Positions 36,163 through 43,489 of a stretch of DNA of 59,393 nucleotides are shown here, one piece after another; within the stretch, counting starts at the first letter, position 1, and each line of letters opens with the position of its first letter. The stretch is from Verrucomicrobiales bacterium (GTDB taxonomy: Bacteria > Verrucomicrobiota > Verrucomicrobiia > Limisphaerales > UBA9464): positions 1 through 59,393 of the forward strand of contig JAIYBC010000027.1 in the NCBI GenBank assembly GCA_027488845.1, given 5' to 3'. Made by a program: the position numbers and the translations under genes. The notes beneath the pieces were generated by a model, which saw only the letters and a program-made list of their open reading frames with translations, was not told the origin of the DNA and did not search any database.

Positions 36163-37437
36163 TCACCAGCGGAATCCCATGCCGACCGTGTAGACGTTCG
36201 CCTGCGGGAACGCCGACTGGTAGGAGCGGTCCTCCAGCGCGAACATGGCGTAGCGCTTGTAGGCGAAGTCGACCGAGATGTGGTCGGTGACTTCCCAATG
36301 GATTCCCACGCCGGCCGTGAAGGTCTCCAAGCGGCTGAGCCGGTAGTCCGAGGAGAAATGCTGCGGCCAGGCCGGAACGGCGAACGGCGTACCGTCGCCC
36401 GGATAGCCCGGATCCCCCTCGAACAGGTAGCTGCCGTCGCTCTGCAACGCGATGTTCACGCCGTTCGCGTCGATGCGGTTGTTCGAGCCGATGAACGACG
36501 GCGCGTAGAAGTCGGCGGAAGTCTGGAAATGGTAGCGGAACAGCGGCGAGAGGGTGAGCCGTGAACCGACCTTCTGGTTCCAGGCCACGGTGAAGGTGTG
36601 CGCCTTGATCCCCCAGTCGTCGTTGTGGAAGCGGTAGTTCGCGTCGACGCTTCCCTTCAGCGGCGTCACGAAGTGGGTGATCCCAAGGAAGGCGACCTGC
36701 TTGAGCCGCTCGTCGGGACGACGTTCCGGAATGGGGAAACCGGGGTCGCTGTTGAGGTCGTCACCGGGATAGTCGAACCGGAAATACACCCCCTTGTACG
36801 GGTCGGTGAGGTAGCCGTCGGCGATCCCGACGGAGAAGTTCGCGGTCAGGTAGGTCTTCGGTCCCAGGAGCTGGGTCACTCCGACGAGGACGTCCAGGGT
36901 GTCCTTGTCGCGCCAGTCGGTCCGGTTGGAGAGCCAGTAGCCCGTGACGCGGTCGAAGTTGCGGGCCAGCCCGACGGTGAGGGTCGTGTTCTTGTCGTTG
37001 AACTCGATGCTCTCGCTCAGGGAGATGCCCACCGATTCGTAGTCGCTTTCCTCGCTGTAGGAGATCTGGGGCCGGGTGATGAAGCGTCCGGTGGTGATGG
37101 CCGCCTCGACGTAGCCGGCCCGGCGGATGTCCTCGAGGTACTGCAGCGGCACCTGGCCGGATCCGGGCACCGGGATGCCGCCGTTGGGCGAGGAGCCGGA
37201 GATGCCGTCGTAGACGAAGTTGCCCTTGGCCACGACCTTCGAGTTCAACGCCTGCTCCGCGAACACCGAATGGGTGCGGACACGGATGCGGTTGTCGTCC
37301 TCGATGTAGTCCTCGTAACGGTAGTCGACGCGGTTTTCGGCCTTGAGGCGGGCCGGCAGGGAGAAGTGGACCAACGCCGCCAGGACGGCGGCACGCACCG
37401 CGGGATTGCGACGCCGCGAGGGAAGGGGTCGAGCCAT
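36163..37437 (-). CDS. DUF3570 outer-membrane beta-barrel protein
   Basis: The 424-residue protein is a DUF3570 family member: a signal peptide (AAVLAALVHFSLPARLKA) is followed by NRVDYRYEDYIEDDNRIRV and FVYDGISGSSPNGG, both characteristic, then repeated amphipathic strands (VGLARNFDRVTGYWLSNRTD, TFTVAWNQKVGSRLTLSPLF), ending in an aromatic-terminated strand (YTVGMGFRW). It should form an outer-membrane barrel, the outer component of the DUF3570/ApbE/thioredoxin/DUF4266 set that follows on the same strand. A GGAAACCG element about 97-109 bases upstream may be an ECF-type -35 site. The ATG at 37437 gives the best signal peptide. Confidence 0.9.
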   Translation of the reverse strand: MARPLPSRRRNPAVRAAVLAALVHFSLPARLKAENRVDYRYEDYIEDDNRIRVRTHSVFAEQALNSKVVAKGNFVYDGISGSSPNGGIPVPGSGQVPLQYLEDIRRAGYVEAAITTGRFITRPQISYSEESDYESVGISLSESIEFNDKNTTLTVGLARNFDRVTGYWLSNRTDWRDKDTLDVLVGVTQLLGPKTYLTANFSVGIADGYLTDPYKGVYFRFDYPGDDLNSDPGFPIPERRPDERLKQVAFLGITHFVTPLKGSVDANYRFHNDDWGIKAHTFTVAWNQKVGSRLTLSPLFRYHFQTSADFYAPSFIGSNNRIDANGVNIALQSDGSYLFEGDPGYPGDGTPFAVPAWPQHFSSDYRLSRLETFTAGVGIHWEVTDHISVDFAYKRYAMFALEDRSYQSAFPQANVYTVGMGFRW

Positions 37438-37533
37438 CGGCCTCAGGCTACTTGCTGCGCCCGGCGCGGGGCAAACCAGTTGGTGCATGGCGTCCTATGG
37501 CCGCCGCTGGCCCGCTTCGGATACAGAAAATCG

Positions 37534-37546
37534 GCACTCGGTTTCC
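37534..37546 (-). promoter_or_regulatory. Candidate ECF -35 element upstream of the DUF3570 operon
   Basis: The minus-strand sequence GGAAACCGAGTGC shares 11 of 13 bases with GGAAACCGGGCGC at 42628-42640 upstream of the ECF sigma gene. GGAAAC resembles ECF -35 elements. The position would allow a leader of about 70 bases. A matching -10 is not certain. Confidence 0.4.
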
Positions 37547-37713
37547 AGCGGTCCGGCGTGGGTGCTTCATTCGACCACGGAGCGCCGGGCATCCTCCTGC
37601 GGAAGAATGGATTGCCGAGGAGGCGCCTCTGGTCGACCGATGTGTGCCGGAGGATGGGCGACGTCCGGGATTTCGCAGAGACGGGCTCGTTCCCTTCGTC
37701 GTCGATGGGTGAC

Positions 37714-38496
37714 CTACCTCCGGCGGACGCGGAAGAACACCCCCATCCGTGCCGAAGGGAACTCGAGGCGGGTCTTGCCGCCAACCATCGAGACCGATCC
37801 TGCGGCCTGTTCCGACCATTCCGAGAAGTCCGTCGTGGCTTCGATGCGCAGGGATCCGTCGACCGCCCCCTCGATCTCGAACGAGAACACCCCCGATGGC
37901 GAGACCCGTGGCTCGAGGATCCGTAGCGTCGCCGGGGTTGGCGCAGGTTGGACCGCGTCGATGGCGGCCCGGAAGTCGGCGATCGGGAAGCTGGTTTCCC
38001 CATATCCCAACTGGCTGTAGATGAGTTCCCAGGGCTGGTGTCCCGCCGCGTTGGTCACCCCATTGATGATGGCGAAAATCGGCTGGCCGGAGGAGGCGAA
38101 CCGACGTGCCACCGCGCGGTTGAAGTCCTGGAGGACCAACTCGAGGCCCGCACGCTGCACGAAATTCGACGTCTGGGACTCCTGCCCGGACTGGAGGTTG
38201 ACACCGATGTGGACGACCGGAACCCCATGGGGATTGCCTCCCCGGGTTTCGTACCAGTGGTCGATGCCATCGAGGAGTTGTGGCGCGGCGGCCTGGCAGA
38301 ACGGGCACCACCAGGCGAACCAGTCGAGCACGACGATCTTTCCCGCGAAATCGTGGAGGCTGACCGGTCGCTGGGTGGCCCGGTCGACCAGGGTGAAGTT
38401 GGTGACGACTTCGCCGACGCGGTATTGCTGTGCGAGGGCCGTCCGAGACGCGAACGCAGCAAGAAGGACCAGGAAGATGAGGAGGAACCGTTTCAT
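37714..38496 (-). CDS. TlpA-like thioredoxin with an extra C-terminal domain
   Basis: The 260-residue exported protein has a signal peptide (KRFLLIFLVLLAAFASRTALA), a thioredoxin-fold domain with WWCPFC (C64, C67) and, unusually, a C-terminal beta domain from about residue 190 (SGVFSFEIEGAVDGSLRIEA, ending GVFFRVRRR). That tail resembles those of three large surface proteins in this window, so the thioredoxin may be delivered to the surface or outer membrane. It is the last gene of the ECF-linked cluster (42574 to 37714), six bases after the barrel gene. The nearest relative here is the thioredoxin at 39602. Confidence 0.85.
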   Translation of the reverse strand: MKRFLLIFLVLLAAFASRTALAQQYRVGEVVTNFTLVDRATQRPVSLHDFAGKIVVLDWFAWWCPFCQAAAPQLLDGIDHWYETRGGNPHGVPVVHIGVNLQSGQESQTSNFVQRAGLELVLQDFNRAVARRFASSGQPIFAIINGVTNAAGHQPWELIYSQLGYGETSFPIADFRAAIDAVQPAPTPATLRILEPRVSPSGVFSFEIEGAVDGSLRIEATTDFSEWSEQAAGSVSMVGGKTRLEFPSARMGVFFRVRRR

Positions 38497-38501
38497 GGAG
38501 G

Positions 38502-39605
38502 TCAGAATTCGAGGGAGTAGGCGAGCCGGACGGAAACCCAGGAGCGTCCGCGGTAGAGGTTTCCGAAGAAGGCGGTCCCGATTCCCGCGGCGTCGTACTC
38601 CGTGAAGTAGGGCCCCGCGGTGAGGGCCAGTGAATGCGCCCCGCGGGTTCGGCGGAGCATCACGCCTCCCTGCCACGCCTGCAGCGCAGGGGCGGCCGTG
38701 GTGAAGAGCGTGTTCTCGATCTCGCCCGTGTCCGTGTACCAACGTCCATTCAACCCGAAGGCCCAACCGCCTTCGGTTTCGTACTCGATGGATGCCCCGG
38801 CGTAGGTGGCCGAAAACGAGGGCTCTTCTGCGGCATGGCCGGCGAAGGATCGGGCCACCCATCGCTCGCCGAGCGCCACGTTGATCGAGCCCTGGACGGA
38901 ATGGCGCGGATCGCGGTCCGAGGTGTCCGTTGTCCGGACCTCACCCAGCAGCCGCACCCTCCTCCCCGCCAGAGATTCCACGGCGACGTGATACGACCCG
39001 GTGCCGAGCTGCTCCCGACCTCGGCGCAGGCCGTCGAAGTCGATTTCGTAGCCGGGAGCGATCCGGTCGCGGGCAAGGCTCACATCGGCTTGGAGGAACG
39101 TCGTGGCGGGGATGATCTCCCATCGGAATCCCGCCTGCACGGCCTGGCCGGACGGCTCCGGAATGCGGTATCCCAGTCCCGAGAACTGCTGTCGGAAGTA
39201 GCGATCCAACCAAGCCGACCTGAAATCCCCGAAACCGTCATAGGCCCGGAAGGAGCCCAGCAGGACCAAGGGTTCCGTCGCGCGGTACCTGCCGGACACC
39301 TGACCCAGGATCCGTCGCTCCGAAACCGTCGTCTCCGAGCCGAGGAAGTCGAAGGTCGCCGGCCGGTATTCGAGGTCCTGGGTCGCGAGCGTGAGGCCGG
39401 CGTTCCATTCCGTCCGCCCCCGCTTCCATCCGTACTCCGCGGAGGATTGGGTCAGGACGATGTCGCTGGAGAGCAGCGCGTCGAATTCCGCCTGCACGCG
39501 CTGGCTGGTCGGGGTGCCCGACTCCTCCGCCATCACGGCGGCAGAAGCGACCCAGATGGCACCGGCGAATCCCAGGACTGGCTTCATGGCGTAGGCGTGG
39601 TTCAT
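38502..39605 (-). CDS. Outer-membrane beta-barrel protein, possible DUF3570 analogue
   Basis: The 367-residue protein has a signal peptide (about 7-26, ending VMAEE) and a run of amphipathic strands with aromatic residues (EYGWKRGRTEWNAGLTLAT, LVLLGSFRAYDGFGDFRSAW, WAFGLNGRWYTDT), ending in VSVRLAYSLEF with terminal Phe, as in outer-membrane barrels. No named family is certain. Its place in the cluster (lipoprotein, thioredoxin, barrel) parallels the DUF3570 gene next door. The ATG at 39605 overlaps the thioredoxin stop as ATGA, so translation is coupled; an internal ATG at 39587 is also possible. Confidence 0.75.
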   Translation of the reverse strand: MNHAYAMKPVLGFAGAIWVASAAVMAEESGTPTSQRVQAEFDALLSSDIVLTQSSAEYGWKRGRTEWNAGLTLATQDLEYRPATFDFLGSETTVSERRILGQVSGRYRATEPLVLLGSFRAYDGFGDFRSAWLDRYFRQQFSGLGYRIPEPSGQAVQAGFRWEIIPATTFLQADVSLARDRIAPGYEIDFDGLRRGREQLGTGSYHVAVESLAGRRVRLLGEVRTTDTSDRDPRHSVQGSINVALGERWVARSFAGHAAEEPSFSATYAGASIEYETEGGWAFGLNGRWYTDTGEIENTLFTTAAPALQAWQGGVMLRRTRGAHSLALTAGPYFTEYDAAGIGTAFFGNLYRGRSWVSVRLAYSLEF

Positions 39606-40147
39606 CGACCCGCCTTTCCGATTCCGTCGATGATCCGTCGCAGCGCCGACGTGCCGCCAAATGCGTTTTCCGCGTGGACGACTGTGAACCCCTTGCCATC
39701 GGCCGCTCCACCGGTTCCATCGACCACGACCAGCCGCGGCATCGTCTTCCCCCCGTACTTCCGGAAGGTCTCGCCATCGACGTCGTCGACGACCATCGCG
39801 GGCCGGTGCCGGTCGATGAATCGTGCCGTCCCCTTCGGATCGTCCTGGTCGACATTCACCGAGAGCACCCGGACCGGGATGCCGTTGCTGTTGCCTTGGC
39901 GCTGGAGGTAGTGCTTCCGGATGTCGGCTTCGATCAGGGGCGCCGATTTTCCGCAGGGAACACACCAGTGGGCGAAGAAGTCGATCACCACGATCTCGCC
40001 GGCGAAGTCGGCCAGGGAAACCGTTCCTTCCGCCCCATGTGTCCTCAGCGAGAAGGAGGGTGCCGGTTCCGGCGGTGCGGGTCGTGCCGCCGCGCAGAGG
40101 AGGACGGACAGAATCGCCGCGAGCAGCGACGGCATCGGTTTCTTCAT
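39602..40147 (-). CDS. TlpA-like thioredoxin-fold protein
   Basis: The 181-residue exported protein has a signal peptide (about 1-22, ending CAAARPA) and a TlpA/ResA-type domain with HWCVPC (C62, C65) and the cis-Pro segment TMPRLVVVDG. Compared with the thioredoxin at 34609 it has a longer loop (YLQRQGNSNGIPVRVLSVN). It sits between the Cys-tailed lipoprotein (22 bases upstream) and the barrel gene (4-base overlap), the same set of roles as in the DUF3570 operon but in a different order. Confidence 0.9.
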   Translation of the reverse strand: MKKPMPSLLAAILSVLLCAAARPAPPEPAPSFSLRTHGAEGTVSLADFAGEIVVIDFFAHWCVPCGKSAPLIEADIRKHYLQRQGNSNGIPVRVLSVNVDQDDPKGTARFIDRHRPAMVVDDVDGETFRKYGGKTMPRLVVVDGTGGAADGKGFTVVHAENAFGGTSALRRIIDGIGKAGR

Positions 40148-40169
40148 GGGCGGTCGGTGTTGGCTTCCC

Positions 40170-40397
40170 TCAGCGGCAGGAACTGCAGCCTGCAGCCAGG
40201 CCCGCAGCTGCGCCGGATGCGCCCGATTCGATCTGCAGGGCGACCCGTGGACGGTCCGAGTGGACCGCCGAGTCCGAGAACTGCATCGACGACTTCGACA
40301 CGAGTCGTTGGCGGTGTGAAGGAACCGCGCATCCCGATACCAGCAGGAGGCACAGGAGGGACGCGGTGGCTGCGGCCGCTGGGTTTTTCGGGTTCAT
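40170..40397 (-). CDS. Small Cys-tailed lipoprotein, DUF4266-like
   Basis: The protein has 75 residues, with lipobox LLVSGC and acylation at C23. After a short Ser-rich middle (RLVSKSSMQFSDSAV) it ends in an Ala/Gly-rich stretch and two terminal cysteines (SGAAAGLAAGCSSCR). Length, lipid-acceptor position and Gly/Cys tail match the DUF4266 lipoprotein at 34313; VSKSSM aligns with LSDATM there. It may therefore be a diverged DUF4266 protein, although overall identity is low. It lies just upstream of a TlpA-like gene and 54 bases downstream of the DUF547 gene. Confidence 0.7.
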   Translation of the reverse strand: MNPKNPAAAATASLLCLLLVSGCAVPSHRQRLVSKSSMQFSDSAVHSDRPRVALQIESGASGAAAGLAAGCSSCR

Positions 40398-40451
40398 GAC
40401 GACGGAGGTGACCTGACAATGAGTCTCAGTCGCCGGCCGATTCCTTACGAC

Positions 40452-41231
40452 TCACCTCGCCCTATCGTTCAGCGTCCAGTCGTAGTCCGTGTGGCGGATG
40501 CGGTAGGAACCCGTCTTCAACTCGGCAGCGTCCGCAGATGACATGAAGTCCGCGACGTATTCGACGAGCGGACGTCCACCTTGGGTGAAGTCCGACGCGT
40601 ACCAGTCGAAGATCGGCGAAAGCCACAGTGTCTTCGCGGCCCGGTCGATGCGGTTCTTGGCGGACTGGGCCAGGAAGACGCGCGCCTGGTCGTCGAGTTG
40701 GGCCCCGAGGCGTGCGGCGACGAACGGCTCGGACCGCAACGGCGGACAGCTCCGCGCCGCGCAGACCAGCGCGAAGTGGATCCGGGGTTCCGAGAAGACC
40801 GGCCGGATGAGTTCGTGTTCCAGCCGATCCAAGGTGATGCGTCCGCCCTGGAATCCGACCACTTCCTGTTTCCACGGGCCCTTCAACAGACTGCCGATCT
40901 TCCGGATGCTCGAGATGGGATGGTGGTCGACGATGAGCTTCAGCGTGGCGGCGTTGTAGAGGTTGATCAGGAAGGCCAGCCTTTGGTCGCGCGACCACTT
41001 CTCGAAGTCTTCCCGGGGAACCGCCGAAAGCACGGCGAGGTAGGAATCGAGTTCCGCGGGGACCGCCTTCAGTGCGGCGTAGTCCACGACGCCATTGGTG
41101 ACGTTCGCCGCGAGCACCCTCGCGAACCCGGAATGGGTGTGGTCGAAGTCCGCGGATGCCATGACCGCTGCATGCAACGTGAGCAGAAGGACGACGAGGT
41201 GGCGCAGAGGTCGGAGAAGTTCGGAGTGCAT
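40452..41231 (-). CDS. DUF547 domain protein, exported
   Basis: The 259-residue protein has a signal peptide (LVVLLLTLHAAVMASA) and the DUF547 domain: QRLAFLINLYNAATLKLIVDH, SSIRKIGSLLKGPWKQ, GGRITLDRLEHELIRP and the Cys-containing FALVCAARSCPPLRSEPF. DUF547 proteins are widespread secreted proteins of unknown function. Position in the cluster, between the anti-sigma-like gene and the lipoprotein gene, suggests that it belongs to the same envelope redox system. The ATG at 41231 precedes the signal peptide; the upstream gene ends 13 bases away in transcription order. Confidence 0.9.
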   Translation of the reverse strand: MHSELLRPLRHLVVLLLTLHAAVMASADFDHTHSGFARVLAANVTNGVVDYAALKAVPAELDSYLAVLSAVPREDFEKWSRDQRLAFLINLYNAATLKLIVDHHPISSIRKIGSLLKGPWKQEVVGFQGGRITLDRLEHELIRPVFSEPRIHFALVCAARSCPPLRSEPFVAARLGAQLDDQARVFLAQSAKNRIDRAAKTLWLSPIFDWYASDFTQGGRPLVEYVADFMSSADAAELKTGSYRIRHTDYDWTLNDRAR

Positions 41232-41244
41232 GCCGGTGGGGGGA

Positions 41245-42024
41245 TCAGAGTTGGCTGGGTTCGACTTCGCGGAGGAGGCGGTCGGGTTCCATCGTGGAGA
41301 GCGCGACATAGACGCGTCCGCCCGTCGCCCAGGTCAGCGTGTTCCATTCGCCGGCACGTGCCGGCTCCGCGGTCGTCGGCTGAGGTGCCGAAGCCGGTTC
41401 GGAAAGCGCGGCACGGTCGACGCTGACCAGATGGATCAGCTGGCCGTCCGCGCCGGAGCTGAAGCAGATGAGGAAGGCATCGTGGCCCCGCCACCGGAAG
41501 ACCTTGCAACCGAAGGTCGGCAACGGCCGCAGGCTGCGCGGGGCCTCCAGACGGACCGCGCTTGGCCTAGTGGCGGCCCATTCCTGGAGAGCGGGAAATC
41601 CCCGGTCCCGACGGTCGAAGTCATGCGCCCATTCGTCGGTCAGGAACCGCGCTGCGGCGTTCCTGAATCCGCGGGTGTCGCCCGTGTTTCCGGCGGTCCG
41701 CCAAGGGATCAGGACGGCGATCATGCCCGCCAGGAGCGCCGCGATGGCCCAGGGCCAGACCCCGCCCAGCCAGGAACGTTGGGGTGTCGCCGCAGGACGC
41801 CGTCCCGCGAGGATGGCGTCCTTCAGGTCGGCAGGAGGGGCGATCCGTTCCAGCTTGGCGCACACGGCGGAGTCGAATCCGCGGATCTCCTTCAACCACT
41901 CGCGCAACACGGGGTCCGACTCGGCATAGGCCAGTGCCTCTGCATAGCGGGGGTCCGTGGGCGCAACTCCGCCTGGCGGATGCGCCCCGAGGATGAACTG
42001 GGCTTGGGTGCGATTCATGATCAT
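41245..42024 (-). CDS. Putative membrane anti-sigma factor
   Basis: The 259-residue protein has a cytoplasmic N-terminal region of about 85 residues with a helical, anti-sigma-like look (AYAESDPVLREWLKEI, FDSAVCAKLERIAPPADLKD), one transmembrane helix at about 89-108 (WPWAIAALLAGMIAVLIPW) and a periplasmic domain. It lacks the zinc HxxxCxxC motif, so it is a zinc-independent type if an anti-sigma. Location four bases after the ECF sigma gene strongly suggests that it is the cognate regulator. The start is ATG at 42024 or the in-frame ATG at 42018. Confidence 0.75.
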   Translation of the reverse strand: MIMNRTQAQFILGAHPPGGVAPTDPRYAEALAYAESDPVLREWLKEIRGFDSAVCAKLERIAPPADLKDAILAGRRPAATPQRSWLGGVWPWAIAALLAGMIAVLIPWRTAGNTGDTRGFRNAAARFLTDEWAHDFDRRDRGFPALQEWAATRPSAVRLEAPRSLRPLPTFGCKVFRWRGHDAFLICFSSGADGQLIHLVSVDRAALSEPASAPQPTTAEPARAGEWNTLTWATGGRVYVALSTMEPDRLLREVEPSQL

Positions 42025-42028
42025 GCCT

Positions 42029-42574
42029 TCAGTCCGGTTCCGTTCCGGTTCGGCGGAAGACGGTGACCTTCCGGTCTTCCGCCGTCATGCGGGACGACAG
42101 GAGGGCCCGCAATTGGCTCCTCCCACGGGATATCCGGGACATCACGGTCCCGATCGGGGTCTCCAAGGTCTCGGCGATCTCGGAGTAGGTCATCCGCTCC
42201 AGGTAGAAGAGGGACAGGGAAGACCGGTACCGCTCGTCGACTTCCTGCAGAGCCTGCATCACGAGGTCCGAGTCCATCTTCTCGACTTCCCCGGGCTGGA
42301 TCTGGGGCAGGTCTCCCTCGGCTTCGGAGATCTCGAGCTCCGGGAATCGGGCAGACCTCCTCCGGGTCTTCAGGAACTCCCGATACAGGGTCGTGAACAG
42401 CCAGCCCTTCGTCTTCGACTCGTCCCGGATCCCCCCGCGGTGGCGGATCCACAGGTAGAAGGTCTCCTGGGTCAGGTCGCATGCGGCGCTTTGGCTTCCG
42501 GACAGGGCGAGCGCATAGCGATAGAGAGCCCCATAGTGAAGCTCGATCACCGCATCCATGTCCGTCGCTGCCAC
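42029..42574 (-). CDS. ECF-type RNA polymerase sigma factor
   Basis: The protein has sigma-70 region 2 (LYRYALALSGSQSAACDLTQ, ETFYLWI) and region 4 (YRSSLSLFYLERMTYSEIAE, TPIGTVMSRISRGRSQL) and lacks regions 1 and 3, typical of ECF factors. Up to 181 residues. The start may be GTG at 42574 or ATG at 42559 (MDAVIELHY); the shorter form is closer to family habit. It is the first gene of the minus-strand array that runs to 34313 and is divergent from a glycosyltransferase. A GGAAACCG element just upstream suggests autoregulation. Confidence 0.92.
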   Translation of the reverse strand: MAATDMDAVIELHYGALYRYALALSGSQSAACDLTQETFYLWIRHRGGIRDESKTKGWLFTTLYREFLKTRRRSARFPELEISEAEGDLPQIQPGEVEKMDSDLVMQALQEVDERYRSSLSLFYLERMTYSEIAETLETPIGTVMSRISRGRSQLRALLSSRMTAEDRKVTVFRRTGTEPD

Positions 42575-42627
42575 GATGTGAAGAGGTCGCCGATGTCCGT
42601 CCTATTCCCGCGATTTCCTGGAATAAT

Positions 42628-42640
42628 GCGCCCGGTTTCC
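42628..42640 (-). promoter_or_regulatory. Candidate ECF -35 element upstream of the sigma gene
   Basis: The minus-strand sequence GGAAACCGGGCGC is similar to GGAAACCGAGTGC at 37534-37546. Counting 35 bases on would put a transcript start about 30-45 bases before the sigma gene's start codon. This fits autoregulation; the -10 is not clear. Confidence 0.4.
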
Positions 42641-42673
42641 GACTCGGAAGGAGGTTGTCCGAGGAATCGTCCC

Positions 42674-43489
42674 ATGCAAACCACCCGACTTCCCACAAAT
42701 TCAGGCGGCAACCACTCCCGGCTTCCGGACGGGGTCGTCGTCGTGATGCCCGCCCTGGACGAGGTCGGCGCCGTTGCGTCCTCGGTCCAGCAGTGGCTGG
42801 AGGCCGGTGCGGCCCGCGTTCGGGTGGTCGACAACGGCAGTCGTGACGGCACTTCGGAGCAGGCCCGTCTGGCCGGGGCGGAGGTGCTTCCGGAACCCAG
42901 GCGGGGCTTCGGGGCGGCGGCATGGCGAGGTCTCCAATCCTGGCCCGAGGACTGCCCGTGGGTGCTGTTCGCCTCCGCCGATGGCAGCGACCGGCTCTCG
43001 CCGGCGGAGCTGGATGGGTGGCGGGCGGCCGCATGCGCCGGCGCCGACCTGATCGTCGGCGACCGCACGGCGAGTGACCGTTCCAAGGCCCGCCTCCGAC
43101 CCGTGCAGAGGATGGGCAACCGGCTTTCCTGTTTCGTGATCCGGTGGTGTTGGGGACGCCGGTTCGCCGACATCGGATCGCTGCGCCTCGTGCGTCGGAC
43201 CGCGATCGATGCCATGGACCTGCGTGATCGCGGGTTCGGCTGGAACGTGGAGATGCAGACACGCGCCATCGAATTGGGCCTCCGTATCGTCGAGCTGCCC
43301 GTCGAGCATCGGGAACGGCTCCACGGCGAGTCCAAGATCTCCGGGAACTTCCGGGGCACCGTCCGCGCCGGTGCCGGCATCCTCCGTTCGCTGGGCTGGT
43401 TCCTCGTACGTCACCTCGCAACACGTTGGAGCCGCTCGCGGTCCGTCCTCCGTGGAATCCCGGACCCTTCGCTCCATCATCCCAGGTGA
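42674..43489 (+). CDS. Family 2 glycosyltransferase
   Basis: The 271-residue protein is a GT-A fold glycosyltransferase: VVVVMPALDEVGAVASSVQQ at the N-terminus, VVDNGSRDGTSEQA for nucleotide-sugar binding, FASADGSDRLSP as the probable metal-binding acidic segment, and the C-terminal helix region with GESKISGNFRG. No transmembrane segment is obvious, so it probably works at the inner face of the membrane, perhaps transferring sugar to polyprenyl phosphate. Its stop overlaps the start of the next gene (GTGA at 43486-43489), so it is coupled to the membrane glycosyltransferase. Confidence 0.88.
   Translation: MQTTRLPTNSGGNHSRLPDGVVVVMPALDEVGAVASSVQQWLEAGAARVRVVDNGSRDGTSEQARLAGAEVLPEPRRGFGAAAWRGLQSWPEDCPWVLFASADGSDRLSPAELDGWRAAACAGADLIVGDRTASDRSKARLRPVQRMGNRLSCFVIRWCWGRRFADIGSLRLVRRTAIDAMDLRDRGFGWNVEMQTRAIELGLRIVELPVEHRERLHGESKISGNFRGTVRAGAGILRSLGWFLVRHLATRWSRSRSVLRGIPDPSLHHPR

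Noticed and set aside
41245-42024. Zinc-binding anti-sigma (ZAS) factor
   Set aside because: No HxxxCxxC motif is visible; the anti-sigma call rests on position next to the ECF gene and membrane topology only.
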